Source of the DNA: Epiperipatus broadwayi
Taxonomy: Eukaryota > Onychophora > Udeonychophora > Euonychophora > Peripatidae
NCBI GenBank assembly: GCA_028023455.1
Contig: JAQFVV010000282.1
Location: forward strand, 591,713-655,712
Direction: 5' to 3'
DNA length: 64,000 nt
Each line of letters begins with the position of its first letter. Position 1 is the stretch's first letter. This document shows, in pieces, positions 1 through 13,191 of the stretch. The notes beneath the pieces were generated by a model, which saw only the letters and a list, made by a program, of their open reading frames with translations, was not told the origin of the DNA and ran no database searches. Both the position numbers and the translations under genes were made by a program.

Positions 1-3000
1 ATATTATCCACATGATACTATCTCAATGGCATAAAAATACTATTCCCCCTTTTTACCATTCCAAATAACTAACTTATAGTATTCTTACGACTTTTAAAGC
101 TCTTTTCACTACAATTAAAATAATAATCATGTCTTAATATTCTTTGTAATAAGAATCTAGCTCAATTAAATAAAATTAAGTAAATAAATAAATAAATAAA
201 ATAAAATCAGATCTCAGGTTCATAAATTGTATTCTAACTGATTTAAAATTACGGTAGTAAACTATGAAAAGGGAATTTTATGTCATAAATTCACTACGCA
301 GTTACTAACAATAATAAATAATAATAATAATAATAACAATAGTATAATATAATCTTATTACTTCCTGAATGAAATAAATAATTACGTACGTGGCAGTATT
401 TTAATAATCTGACAACAGAATACGTGTGGCAACATTAGCATATATTTTAATGTAATATGGTGGCAACCAACTTATGACCAATAAATGATATAATTATGAT
501 CCTTTAATTTTATCATACAAATAAATTTTCAAATTACTTATAACACTTTTATGTTTACCCTTTGTGCAAACAACTATATGTCTGTTGCAATTATAAGTGT
601 ATTGCGATATCATGCATTCCCGTGGAGAAATAACAACGAAGATACAAGCTTTAAAATAAATTTACAACAAAGTTTATTAATAACATAAACAAATAACAAT
701 ATTTTACATTATGTACATGGATATCCTTACTCTCCTATCACAAAATTATTTTACTAGTTTATAAAATGAAATCAAACTTCTACTTATTTTTTCTAGTTAA
801 CTCTTATCTTTTAAAATGCTTAAGAAAATACAGTATTATTATTATTGGATTTCTGATTATAATTTAGCTTGTTACAAAATGTATTTATCATATAATTATT
901 ATTAACACTTTATATCCCTACTATTATTATTAAATTTATATTTTTACAATTTTACATTCATAGTAAACATTCCACAGAAACAATAAAATTCTATTTTTTT
1001 ATGTTAGTTGCATGGAATCCCACTAATTCAAACATTCTTCTACATTCGGTATTCGGTTTGATTATTCATTATCCGATGTTTATTAATCTAATATATTCAT
1101 TCAAGCCTTACTTCGGATGGTATTTACAATTATTAGCACACCATTCACAAATATATGTCTATTACACATTATTGAATTATTTCTTATTAAATATGCAATA
1201 TTTATTTTTCTAAAAAAAATATTATTTAACACATTTCAAATTTTATTATCACTTAAAACTTTGTTTAGATTTCCCTTTTTTTTTTTTTAAAAAAAAAAAT
1301 CTTATATTCACTTCCGAATTACTTTTAAACTGTATCATATGATTCTTTCTCTCTTTATGATATTTTGTACTTTCACTTTTAAAGTTACACAATTCTAACA
1401 CATTCCAGTAAATAAAATATTCTTACATAGACGATAACGTATCTTCATTTCTATTTTATTCATTATTTCTGTGAAAATATCTTTCTGACGATGCAGATTC
1501 ACGAAAACAAGGATAGCGAAAATAGATGCACAGGATCAAAATATAACTAGAATATTATCCGTCATAAACCTTGACAATAATGGCACAGTGAATTTAAAAA
1601 AACACTATAGAGGAGTGACCTTTATCTGTCTACCAACCTCTATTACAGGAGTGATGCTAAAGCTATTTCTTCAGCTTTATATGACATCAAAAGTTTAAAA
1701 ATACGCAAAAAAAACACTGTCCAAAATATATGTTCAGTGATAGGGCTTAGTTAGCTATACTGAAATCACACAAACTAACTATGATCCAAATACTTTATTT
1801 TTCTTATTTCTTAACAAAACATCATCTTGGTTTCCTCTACACTAGTACTACCAAGTCACTATCCGATCTTATTTCTCAAGATTTTTCTATACAGTACATC
1901 GACAAATTCCTATCTGCATTTCTAACAATAATAAAATTCATTTATTTCAAAACTATACCGCTGTTCTTTAAGAAAATCTCTTTACTACTTTTCTCGTATA
2001 TTTATCATATACAAATTATTTTAAAATATTTGAATACTTTACAACATGAAAGTTCAAAAGAATCACACAATTGTTCTGTTATATTATATTATTAATTGTA
2101 CCTTAAATAACTTATTGCTTGCATATTTAAAATTACTCCTATCTCATAACATGTTTTAATGTTGTATAAAATATGTACATAGAATTTAAACTTTCACACA
2201 TCATTCTTAATCAATCGATGATCTAAAAAAAAATACATTATGCATTATAAATAAATATCCAAATTACCAAAACGATCTTTATCTTCTCGATCGTGTTCTG
2301 TAGGCTTCACCATCCCATTAATTCTTGTAGATATTAAACTTCCATACATACACTTTATTTTTTAAAACAATATTTCTATCATTCCATTAAGCTATTATAT
2401 TTAAATCTCATTATTATTAAATTTATGTTTATATGTTTTCCCTAATCTCACCTAGCATTTTATATTTTAAATATAATCAGTAAAAATATTTAAAATTATA
2501 TTTACGGTACTTCTTTATCGAACTTGCTTGAAAATTGTTCATATTAAAGCTAAAAAAAAAAATATTTTATTTCTTCTTCAGTCACTTAATGTTCTATTTT
2601 AAAGTAAAACAATTACTACTCTGTTTAATAAATATTCGTATACGACAATCCTTGGTTTTCATAACATTGAACACAATTATTAATTCTGATATTCTTTTCT
2701 AATATTGTCTGCTAGTCTTTTCCCGCGCGACTGTTCCCAATGCATCCTTTAGGTACTTTATGTAAATCTTCAATAATTTTCCTGTTTTCCTGGATCCATT
2801 TTCATTAAGTAATTTAATTTTATATTTTTCAGATCAAGCATTTCCTCCATTGAATACTTTATAATATTTTAAACTCTTCTTATTAGATAAAGTTTTTCGG
2901 TTCCTTTCCATAAAATACATAATAGCACTTTCATATTATTCCATAACTTTTCTTTATTTCAAAATTCTTGTATTATAATTTTAATAATGTTTTCCTTTAA

Positions 3001-4840
3001 AAGATAAACATTCTTTCTTCATCATTATTTTCTTTATAATAAAAATGCATATTAAATTTTTCCATAGAGAAGAATAAATAACTTTAAATTAGCCTTGTAA
3101 AATTGGTGCGTCAGAATTTTTTCCTGATGGCAAGTAACTTCTCTTTTAAATTTTCATATAGCGTCCCAATTATATTTCTCTGAGTTCTAATACTAAGTTT
3201 CTGGTTGAGCATAAATAAAGCTGTATTAAGACAATTTCCAAATATTTTTCTTTCAGCAATATTTTTAGGTAATTTTCCTTGTACTTCCATCTCTACTGTA
3301 GGTTTTTTTTGGTTAAACTTGAATAAATTCCCTGGTAAGATAACTTTTAAAATTAGCAATCCATGTCGATACAGTCAAAATATATTATATATTATAGAAG
3401 AACTTTTAAAATAAATACCAAATTTTATATTTATATCACTTTTCAGCTACGGTGTTATCAGCTACAAAAAAATATGTTACTTTCACTTTCACTTACACAT
3501 TACTTCTCCCCCCGCTTCATATAATTCTTATATTTTGTCTGCTAATTTACCTCCGTTGATTGGTTAATGACTTCTTTAGTGCGAACAAATTTACACATTT
3601 TGTTATATAACAGATTAGACTTTTAAAATAAAGAATTGATGACGTCATGTCTCAAAATATTATTTAGACTAGTATTTTTAAATTCAATTACAGTTTTATA
3701 AAATTATTTAAACTTTTAAAACAATTATTAAAACAATATTTAATATTTTAACTTTTACTTTAATGATCGATGGCAATTATATTTAGTTTCAAATTCACAA
3801 ACTTTATTATTATTTTAACAAGCGTGTGTGTGAAGATATATAATATACAGTCACGTGTTTACTAACTTTATCAAATAATTTTTTATTTACGTCTCAGTCT
3901 AAATTACCAAAACTGATATTCTTTATAAAAATTTGGAAAATAATTTTAAAATGTTGAACCAAATATAATTCTCACCATCCTAACGTTTATTAATAAAATA
4001 TACTCTATTAATTTTGATTATTAAATACAATTATAACACTACATATAGCATTTATTTAATTTATTAGTTTTAAAATATATTCAAATTATTATTATACTTT
4101 TAAACTATTTATAGCTGTGTTATTTTATATGGCCAGCTTTTACAACCTTAAGCAAGGATGTAATTAAGCTTTATTTAACTGTTTTCTTTTAAATTAATTT
4201 ATTACATTTTTGTATACCAAGTATTTTCAGCCTTAAATTGTACTATAAAATATAATTATCCTATTATTAATTATATATCATACAAGCATAACTTAAAATT
4301 TAAAATTTTTTTTAGTAATTGACCTTTCTACCTTACCATGACCTACAGACAAGGGCACAATATATATATTATAACGGTCGGGGAGGATCTGAAATTTGCA
4401 GTGTTACCATATCTGTCATATAGGGTGCCACTAGGCTATTCAAACCTAGAAAATTTATATAGTAGGCAGATACGCACTGTTAAGGATCCTACTTTTACGT
4501 ATATATTTTATCACGACTGCCAGCCCTAGTCACTAGCTCATGGAGTAGCAGAGGTTTAAAACATTTATTAAAATATATTTTTCATAAAGAATAATAAAAA
4601 CAATCACTACATCACTGTCAGTACTAATAACACACAAAAAGATTTTATTTACATATATATAAGTAATAACACACAAACTTAAAAAATAATTACTATAAAA
4701 AAATTATGTTCTGTTTTGTTTCATTATTATTATTTTATTTGTTTTTAACTTTAATTTTTAATCTTAGAATGTTGAGCGTAGGTAGGCCACCCAGATGACA
4801 CCTTTAACGTTTAGCCTGTCTTTGACGCGACCTCTCGTAA
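1..4840. other. AT-rich DNA, no gene recognised
   Basis: Very AT-rich sequence with homopolymer runs and short ATT/AAT microsatellites (for example around 310-340). The longest open frames (such as 1781-2095) are low-complexity, start in AT-rich DNA and show no recognisable domain, so I treat them as chance. A perfect CRE-type octamer TGACGTCA at 3640-3647 and an inverted CCAAT box (GATTGG) near 3558 are the only motif-like sites noted. Confidence 0.6.
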
Positions 4841-4845
4841 GCAGT

Positions 4846-5060
4846 TGACGTCACTATAACTCAGCTGATTCTTATGCTAAAAAATTCGTTCGATTTGTTT
4901 CTAAGAGATTTTTAAAAGTTCTGTACGATGGTGACCTCTTCCGACTTATTTTACAAGTAAAAAATAAAAAAAAAACGCATTTAAACCTAAACAAAGAAAG
5001 AACATTATTTGTGATTGGTTCTTAGCAAGCTCTCAGCCGAAAAAGACATTCTGATTGGCT
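4846..5060. promoter_or_regulatory. Possible promoter-like patch (CRE plus CCAAT boxes)
   Basis: A slightly GC-richer island inside AT-rich DNA contains TGACGTCAC at 4846-4854 and two inverted CCAAT boxes, GATTGGTT at 5012-5019 and GATTGGCT at 5053-5060. In animals this combination (CREB/ATF and NF-Y sites) is common in TATA-less promoters. No coding exon can be tied to it, so this is a weak inference from motif clustering only. Confidence 0.25.
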
Positions 5061-5539
5061 GGAAAGAACAAAGAAACCGCCTGATCAAAGAAAATAAAGA
5101 AAAACGCTGAGATTTTCATTTCGAATCCAATTTTAAGTATTATAAAAGAATATTTTGACAAATTAAAAATAATTTTTAAAAAATAAACTAAAAAAACAAA
5201 ATTATTTTCGAAAAATATCGAAGATTTTTGTAAAAATATTGAAGCTGTAGTAAAAAGAAATATTTACTTTTCTATAATGTAAAAGTCGATCTTTTTGTTT
5301 ATATTATAGCTTTTATGTTGCCGAAATTGAATATTTTAGAATAAATAAATAGTAATTTATTTTTGAAAGAACTTTCGTTCTCTTCATAACCTGAAAAATT
5401 AATAATATACTTTTTATAAACGTATCTGAGTTGAATTTAATATTATAGGCGAATATGTTTTAACAATAGGCTTTGTCTTCAGTTTGTGAGTTGGCCAATT
5501 AAAAGCTTTGATTTTTACCTCATACAACCAATGATTTAA

Positions 5540-6800
5540 TTAGCGGTTAAAAGGTTAAAAGATCTTCAAGGCACTTGACTCTAGGCTAAAGGTCCGCAAC
5601 CATGCCAACACTCGTTTCCAGATATATATCCGCAACCAATGCAATGTGAACATGTTAGCATCAAACCACACTGACAGGAATGTGCATCTGACAGCATATT
5701 ATTTGAGAAAACATGACCTTCATCCATTACAGGAGTGTACATCTGTCTGGTGAAGGAATCATGCATGTAACATAATAAAGAGAATAATGCTTCGTATGGA
5801 TGGGAGCACGGTTTATCTTGCCAGCTTATCGTCCCAATCCATAAAGCTTGAATGGGTCAATGGTGCAGGAAATACATCTGTGTCCACTGCAACACTATTA
5901 CTACCTCTTTGGGATCATGCATTCAGTTGGACTCATCGGCCTTATGTGCTAACACACTTCACATTACATTGATGTAAACGTCCATATATCTCTCCACCAA
6001 CATTGACACAACTACGAAACAAATAGTCTGAAGTCAAAACCCCTAATTCAAACAAGGCTAAGTGGCTACCCACACTCAACTTACATTTAAGTCAATTTAT
6101 TAATTTAATTCTAAAAAAAATAATCTTTAGTTTAAGGTTTTAAAATCATTTTAAGATGACACATTATATTTAACTTATTTTTACTACAAATACCTTTTGA
6201 CCTATTTTTCCTTTCCTTTAAATTCAATAATGCACAAATAACGATATGTGTTTTTATCTTTAAATTTAAGTTTGCAATTGTAAACCTCTACCCTATTACA
6301 AACAGATCTTATTAAGCATGAATAAAAAAAAAAAACAATACATATTTTAAGAGATTACATTTAAAGCTTTAGCTATGACTTTTTAACATTGCAAGATTTA
6401 AAAAAATAAGAAATAAAGTTCAAGTTTGCTCTAGAGAGAAAGTCAATAGTTCATTTTAAAGACAAATAGAGTTCGGAGATTTTAAATTTAAGAGAGTTTA
6501 TATTTCATGTTATCATTTATAAATTTATACCTTCCTTTGTCCGTGCTCATTCCTTTGTGACAAAGATCTCATTTACGCAAGGGCCCTTTTCTTGCAGACG
6601 ATGACGATTTATGAAGTTTGACGAGGATTTCTGCATATGGCACCAGTGGTTCGATCTGTGAAGATGAAGGCTGCCTTCAGCCAGCCAAACCGAAGGAAGC
6701 ACGATGAAGCTGATTACATTCTTGGAGACAGCGACAATAGCTTTTTTAATTTTTTTTTCTTTTACCAAAGATGAATGAATTCAAAATTTGAATTTTTCTA
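5540..6800. other. GC-richer unassigned segment
   Basis: Two short patches (5581-5972 and about 6540-6740) have more balanced composition than their surroundings and short open frames on both strands, including a cysteine-rich minus-strand frame at 5581-5766 (61 aa). No domain, splice pattern or repeat family is recognisable. They could be an exon, an old transposon fragment or nothing. Confidence 0.2.
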
Positions 6801-6966
6801 ATTCTTGAACCAATTATTTCTTTTTGGATTTTTTTTTTTTATAGTCCTCAGGCATCTTATCTCTGGAATGCACAGATCCATCTGACATATTTCATGTCTG
6901 TATTTCATTGGTTCATTATGTTTGTGGCCAAGTAGATTTTGAGTTTGTGGCTAGGTAGATTTTTCC

Positions 6967-7062
6967 ACTGAGGTCTGTGTCTATATCTTTGGGTGGGAAA
7001 AGCAGGTCTTTTTCCTCTGAGGTGTGTTTATATCTTTGGGCGGGAAAAGCAGGTCTTTTGTT
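6967..7062. repeat. Imperfect tandem duplication, about 47-bp unit
   Basis: The segment with TATATCTTTGGG at about 6982 recurs at about 7029, each followed by GGGAAAAGCAGGTCTTT. The two copies differ by a few substitutions. No coding meaning is apparent. Confidence 0.6.
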
Positions 7063-7829
7063 TCTATTTCTCGACTCTTATCTATTTCATAATCATCTTT
7101 TTACTGGTCATTTTGCACTAAGGATCTGTTTGTAATTTTTATTTTATTTTCTTTTATAATATTAAAAACTTTCTTCATTATTTTTTTTTTTTTAAAATTA
7201 AAAGGTTTTTATTATATTTTATTTAAAGATTAGAATCTTTGTTTTGATTCTATAATTTTGTAAAGCTTATTTTATTTCAATATTTAAATTTAATTTATTA
7301 ATAAATTAATAATTCATTATCTGTGCATTTTGAACGTCCGTGCTTTTAATTCAGTATTAGATATTTACAAAAAAGAATTTGAGTACTAAAATTTAAAACG
7401 CATATATATATATCCCGTTACAATATATATATTGACTTGTTTCCAAAACCATTTAAAAAAATCTGTAAAAATCAATAGCACTGCATACACTTCCAATGCT
7501 TGTGCAGATAATACAATAACATTATCTTTCATTTATTATTCAAAGTTTTAGTAAAATATATTCATTTTTTAAAAAAAAAACAAAAACAGAATTTGAATTA
7601 TAATTATTATATATGAGTTGACTTATATGAGCATCGTTATAAAACATTTCCAGTCAATGATTTTTTATGTACACACATAGACATTTGTTAATTATTTTTG
7701 TTTATACCAAAATATGTATATTATCCATAATTTAAAGTATCCATTGGAACTGGAATCAGTAGATAGAAGGAACTACTGTATATTCGTTTTTAAGTTTCTT
7801 CTAACATATCTATATACATTGATGTCTTG

Positions 7830-8260
7830 ACAACAGTTTGAGATTGCTTATTGTTATTGACATTGGGATTATCTAAGTGTTGATTGATTTCTAATGGTTA
7901 CTTATAAACCCATTTAGTCTTGAGCATTATTACACTTATTATTTAAGTAATATTTTGGGTGCAATTTGAAAATTCTAATTGCTATTTGTAATGTTATAAT
8001 TGACTATTTATTAGTCTGCATCCAGAACAGGTTATATTTACCCATTTAATGAGGTTTATTTAAACTTCTTTGTATCAATATTTTCTATCTCTGTAGTCAA
8101 GTTGCAATCTTTAGTATCTAATAAATATATTAGGCCATTAATAAGGGTGGGATTCCATCTTTATAGTTAAAAGGAGATTGCCTTGACCACAATTAGAAAT
8201 TGTTGATTGATACTGATATTGGGATTAGGTCTAAGTATTTATTAGTTTTTAATGAATACA
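7830..8260. repeat. Degenerate dispersed repeat (group Z)
   Basis: Sequence around 7830-7900 (CTTGACAACAGTTTGA followed by ATTGGGATTATCTAAGTG) recurs in diverged form at 8185-8255 and again at about 26855-26930. The two local copies are in direct orientation about 350 bp apart. Family unknown. Confidence 0.45.
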
Positions 8261-9164
8261 TTAATAAATATTTTTATTTTTATACAACACAGTGTTTATT
8301 ATAATATTCACGAGCCAATTAATTACTCCACATGTGCTGATGAATTTATTTGCATTTCAATTGCATTGTTTTTTTAGAACTGCCTTTGCAATTTTCACAA
8401 ATACACTACAGAATTTAGCCAGACAAGATACAATTAATGCAATTTTAAAAAATATATTACAAAAAAACCACAGTTCTGATTTTATATTAAAATACTAAGA
8501 TCTTCTAAGAATCTTTAAAGTGCAGTCTGCATTATTTTCCCAAGACAATACTATACATATATGAGAAAATGATATGGTTATACATTTATTAATAATTGCA
8601 ATATTATGAAAACATAATCTAGTTAAAATCTTACCTTTTTTCTGTGGTCTTATTACCTAATTTAACTTTGAACATGAATGATTAGTAAAATATAATTATA
8701 TATATTTATAGTAAATAGTTAAACAAAAATGCTACTAATATTTCTTTATCAAATAAAAAATTCAATATTCGTATTGATTTAATATAGAAGTGAAGTTGTG
8801 GTATCGTGCTTCATCTACCATTTGGGTACTTATAAATATCCTATAGTGTTTTGAATAAAAGTATAAGTGATAATTATTTTTTATTGTAAAATGTATGCTT
8901 TCATAAGCAAAAGTATGGATTAACTTAGTTTATTGATTGACAGAGGGGATAAGTGAAGGATTATTAATTTAAATAACATTTAAATATATATTTCATTACA
9001 TTAGTCTAGGAAATTTTTATCATATATAATAGTTTTTAATGTGCATACATATATGAGTGTAGAAGGATGTTTTATATATATATATACACGGTGATATTTT
9101 CTTTTTGTTTGATAAATTTATTAAATACTTTCTTTCCCATACACCCAAATATTATATATATATA

Positions 9165-9650
9165 GTTAATTTGAGGGTATTTGAACACAGACTTTCAAAC
9201 TTCCTTCAGCTATCCACTCTATCTTATATAACCAATTCACATGACCACACCCATGTGAAAAAGATAAATGATTTCCAATACACATATTTCATGCTGAAGA
9301 GCACTCATCATTTGGTCCAGATCATCTCCCACACACGTAGATATAATCAGTGCTCATTTTATATTAAGACAGCAAATCTTCAAACTTTTATGAACAGGCT
9401 TCAATTTTCTTCACTGTCCAACTTTTCAAACATCCATATTATTGAAAATCTGATGATGGAATGCTCAAAGCCCTTGTTGATACCAATAATGTTAATCATA
9501 CCCATGTTGACTTTGAAATCACTTTGACCCTCATATGTAGGACCTTAATATGTCCACTTAAATATACAAAGAAGGGATGGGTAGAATTCAGGCTGAATCT
9601 GCAGTATTTGACTACAAAGTATAATGTATATACTGAACATTAGATGAAAT
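9165..9650 (-). repeat. Group V hammerhead repeat element, degraded ribozyme
   Basis: One of about nine copies of a dispersed repeat (unit about 450-510 bp) whose landmark is a stretch containing CAGTTGGTCCAG. Read on the minus strand, copies carry a hammerhead core. Here (about 9275-9320) the first core base is mutated (ATGATGA instead of CTGATGA), so this copy should be inactive. A further partial copy follows at once and is part of a large palindrome. Confidence 0.7.
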
Positions 9651-10230
9651 TGGAGGGGACTTGAGCGCAGACATTCAAGCTCCCTTCAGCTACCCACTTC
9701 ATTTTATATAACTGATACACATGAACCCTACTTGTGAAAAAAATAAATGATCTCCAGTATATATATTTCATACTAAATTAGCACTCATCAGTTGTTCCAG
9801 ATCATCATCTCTCACACATATATATAATGAGGTCCTATATATGAGGGGGCAGAGTGATTTTAAATCAATGTGGGTATGACAACAATATTGCTATCAACAG
9901 CTTTGAGCATTCCATCATCAGATTTTTAATAATATGGATGGCTGAAGAGTTGGAGGGTGGAGGAAATTGATGTCAATTAAAGTTTAAAGATCTGCTACCT
10001 GAAAATGAACTGAGCACTGATTACATGTGTGTGAGAGACATGATGATCTGAACCAACTGAGAAGTGCTGGTTCAGCATGAAATACAAGTATTAGAGATCA
10101 TTTATGTATGTGGTCATGTGTACTGGTTATATAAGATAAAGTGGATAGGTGAAGGTAATTTGATAGTCTGTGTTCAAATCCCCTCTAATTACATCTAATG
10201 TTCAGTGTATATATTATACTTGTAGTCATA
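9604..10230. repeat. Large inverted repeat made of two group V copies
   Basis: The left arm starting near 9604 (ACTACAAAGTATAATGTATA) is mirrored by the right arm ending near 10230, so two partial group V units lie back to back. Each arm is about 300 bp and the arms meet near 9830. The left copy keeps CTGATGA, while the right copy at 10056-10100 has a mutated core (CTGAGAA). Foldback architecture recurs in most HHR repeats of this window. Confidence 0.7.
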
Positions 10231-10550
10231 TATTATATATAGTTAATGAATAACTGAATAATTTGTTACTTGGAAATTCATATGTGGTACTGGAAATAGA
10301 AAGTTGAGCTGTGGTTTGTGGCTCTTCTGCTCTACAGTATACTATTCTACCACTCCACTAAACAATTCAGCACTATATATCATACAAAAGCTTTTAAATA
10401 GCCTATTTTGGGGTCATAAGCTCTCTGACAGTTCTTATAGAGAAACAATGAAAGAAAATGCATTATTCATATGAACTAACAGCTACATTTTTATTTATGT
10501 TTTATTGCTGTTTAAGAATTGTTAGATATACCAACCTCTACTTGAATGAA

Positions 10551-10749
10551 ATTTTAAACTGGATTCCAATAGATTGTAAAAGACCCAAAAAGAGATCACA
10601 TGTGAGATGGATGGATGAAATAAGAAAGTGTGCAGGGGTGATGTAGAGAAGAGAAGCTAAAGATTGGAGAAGATGGATTAAACTTGGAGAGACCTTCATC
10701 CTGCAGTGAATTGATAATAGTTGATGATGATGATGATGATGATGATGAA
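10551..10749 (+). mobile_element. RTE-type LINE, 5'-truncated 3' end
   Basis: Translation before the 3' end gives the C-terminal segment of an RTE-like reverse transcriptase (the LNWIP..CKRPKKRSHVRWMDEIRKCAGVM stretch of the other copies), followed by a short 3' UTR and a (GAT)n tail at about 10722-10749. The element is flanked by a 9-bp target-site duplication TTGAATGAA (10542-10550 and 10750-10758). RTE elements typically end in such short microsatellite tails instead of poly(A). Only about 200 bp was inserted, which is normal for target-primed reverse transcription. Confidence 0.85.
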
Positions 10750-11529
10750 TTGAATGAATTGCTAAGTTGGCTATAATATAACTACTGAACTTGGATGGGC
10801 AACAGACAGATATACCTTACTATTGCACTGCAGGACTCTTTGGATAACAAATATATAAATATTTTCTACATCAAACTGTTTTACTAAAATTTTTACAAAA
10901 CATTAATATTTTGTATTATATAACATATTTCAGATTAATTTACAATCAATAAGTTTTCGTTCTGTATTAATTATTCACATGCTGCAAGAATAGAAATGAT
11001 CTACTAATCAATAAACTGACAAGCTAACATGTTTTTAAAGTATGATTAGTTTATATCTGTCAGAATTTTAAATATAATGTTAATTTATTATTACCAATTA
11101 AATGTTATGATTTAATTACATGAGATTAACAATTGTTCAGCTGTCTTATTTTTTAACATTTGAAACACACTTAAAAAAATCATCATTTATATTTAAACTT
11201 TAAGTTACGGTGGCAGATAAAATTATTTCTGTATTTTAGCATCACAAAAATAATTATTCACTTTATTAAATTTATATAAATATATAATAATTAAAAAAAT
11301 GTTTCTCTTATTGAAGTGTGCCAACTAATCAGCTTATAAAATTAAAATGTTATCTCTATGTGTATTACACATAAAACTGTGGGAAAAAGAGTGCCAACAC
11401 TATACGTCAGATATAGATTCATAAAAGAAAAAACAATTTAAAAATAAACAAGCAATTGAAAATTAAAGATCAGTGAGATTTATTTAGATTTTACAAATAT
11501 TTAAAAACCAGATACTCTTCATAAACCTG

Positions 11530-11810
11530 GAGCTTAATTGTAAATATAGGGATTTGAACTAGACTTTCAAGCACCCACCAACTATCCACACTAGCTCATA
11601 CAACTGATACACATGACCACACACATGTAGAAAAGATACATAATCACCAATATACGTATTTCATGCTAAACCAGTAATCATCAGTTGGTCCAGATTATCA
11701 TCTCCCACATATATATATAATCAGTGCTCAGTTTATATCCTCACACTTTAATGGACAGGCTTCAATCTACTCAAATCTCCAACTCTTCAGCCATCCATAT
11801 CATTTTACAA
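11530..11810 (-). repeat. Group V hammerhead repeat, partial
   Basis: Diverged copy of the group V repeat. The minus-strand core at 11655-11695 keeps CTGATGA and GAA, and the stem III sequence is intact, but the base of stem II is mutated (ATTACT in place of AGTGCT). Likely inactive or weak. Confidence 0.65.
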
Positions 11811-12008
11811 ATATTTTTTTTTTTTTTAATTTGGGGTTATTCTTAAGAATGTATAGTTAATATAGTTCATTGGAATGGATTTATGTACAGACAAGCAATC
11901 GGAAATATTTGCCCGAAGGTTTGTGAAGATGGCATTTTAAATGTGATAATACGTTAAATTATTTCCATCATCTATCATTAAATGTTGAATGTCAGAAAAT
12001 GCTAAAAC

Positions 12009-12586
12009 TTTATTTAAACTCTTCAAATACAAACAATTGTTAGTAATACTACACAATTAGACAATACGGGTTAATAATTATACAATGTTTCGAACAGTAT
12101 TATTCTCCACTCTTTTTCAGGTGTTACTGGCCTGACCAGTGCCAATGTTAGCTATAGGAGTCAAACTTTCACTTTTCTAAAAGCTTTATGATCCAGACAC
12201 TCTCTAAGGAGTGCCAAAGCACAAAACCATGGTCAAGGGTTTGGGGGGGGGGGGGGTTCTGACAGAGATATTTTAAGTGCTGGCTCTGGCTAAGCATTTA
12301 TCATAAAGCTTGTAGAGGAATTGGCAATCCTCATTGTTTATAACTTACAAGCTTAAGAGATAGGGTCATGTGATCTATGATTCTTATTTTGACTATTTCA
12401 CCTTCCTATTCTTGGAATATTGAATTTTAAAGCAACACCCTAGCCAACTGAACTATTCTGTCAAAGGCCTTTGACAGAATAGTTCAGCAGAGAATAATAT
12501 TATTCAAAACGTGTAATCTACTAACCTGGTTGTTTATTTGTGTGTTATTACTAACAATTGTTTGTATTTGAAAAGTTTAAATAAAC
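12009..12586. repeat. Foldback element with about 100-bp terminal inverted repeats
   Basis: TTTATTTAAACTCTTCAAAT near 12009 is mirrored by the sequence ending near 12586, and the similarity extends about 100 bp into each end (to about 12110 and from about 12490). Inside lie a group C hammerhead repeat fragment (about 12130-12400), a 14-base G run near 12241, and a perfect 40-bp palindrome at 12448-12487. The nesting order is unclear: the HHR repeat may have inserted into, or been captured by, the foldback. Confidence 0.7.
12197..12240 (+). ncRNA. Decayed hammerhead ribozyme, group C
   Basis: Matches the intact group C ribozyme at 29110-29152 across stem II (GTGC, CAAA loop, GCAC) and stem III (ACC, AT, GGT). 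The core has two G-to-A changes, CTAAGGA for CTGAGGA and AAA for GAA. Both changed positions are essential, so it should not cleave. Confidence 0.7.
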
Positions 12587-13191
12587 TTTAAATTTTTCTA
12601 GACATTTTTCATTTAATGATATAGATCATGAAAATAAACATATTATTACTAGTAATTAGAGTTGTTATGCAATTTAAAATATTTAATTAAAAAACAATCA
12701 TTCAATATTTGCAAATCTATAAATGTGTTTTATAATAATCAATAAGTTTAATATACAATGGAAAAAAATTTTTTTTTTAAAAAAATGGCATAGTTAAAGA
12801 TTTTTTTAAAAAAAAACAAAAGCTGCTATTTTTTTAGAATTTAGAGTTTTCTTTTAATAAATAATGCTATTATTATTTGTTCTTTTTGTTCTTTCCTTAA
12901 TTATTAAAATAATAGATATAAAAAAATATTTTATAGTAAATGTTTTTATTTATTTACTTTGATCTAAAAACACACAAAGCAATTGTTTTTTTCCACCACA
13001 ACTGAACTTTTTATGTTTAAGTTGAAATAAAAGTTTGGAAGAAGAACTAGAAATTGCTTAAATCAATCTCTTCTTATATAAAATAGCAATTGATTTAATT
13101 AATTTCTGGACCTTCCCAAAATTTTATTTCAAGTTAAATAAAAAAAATCCAATTTTGGTTGAAGAAATATTTATTTTGTGTCTTTTTAATT

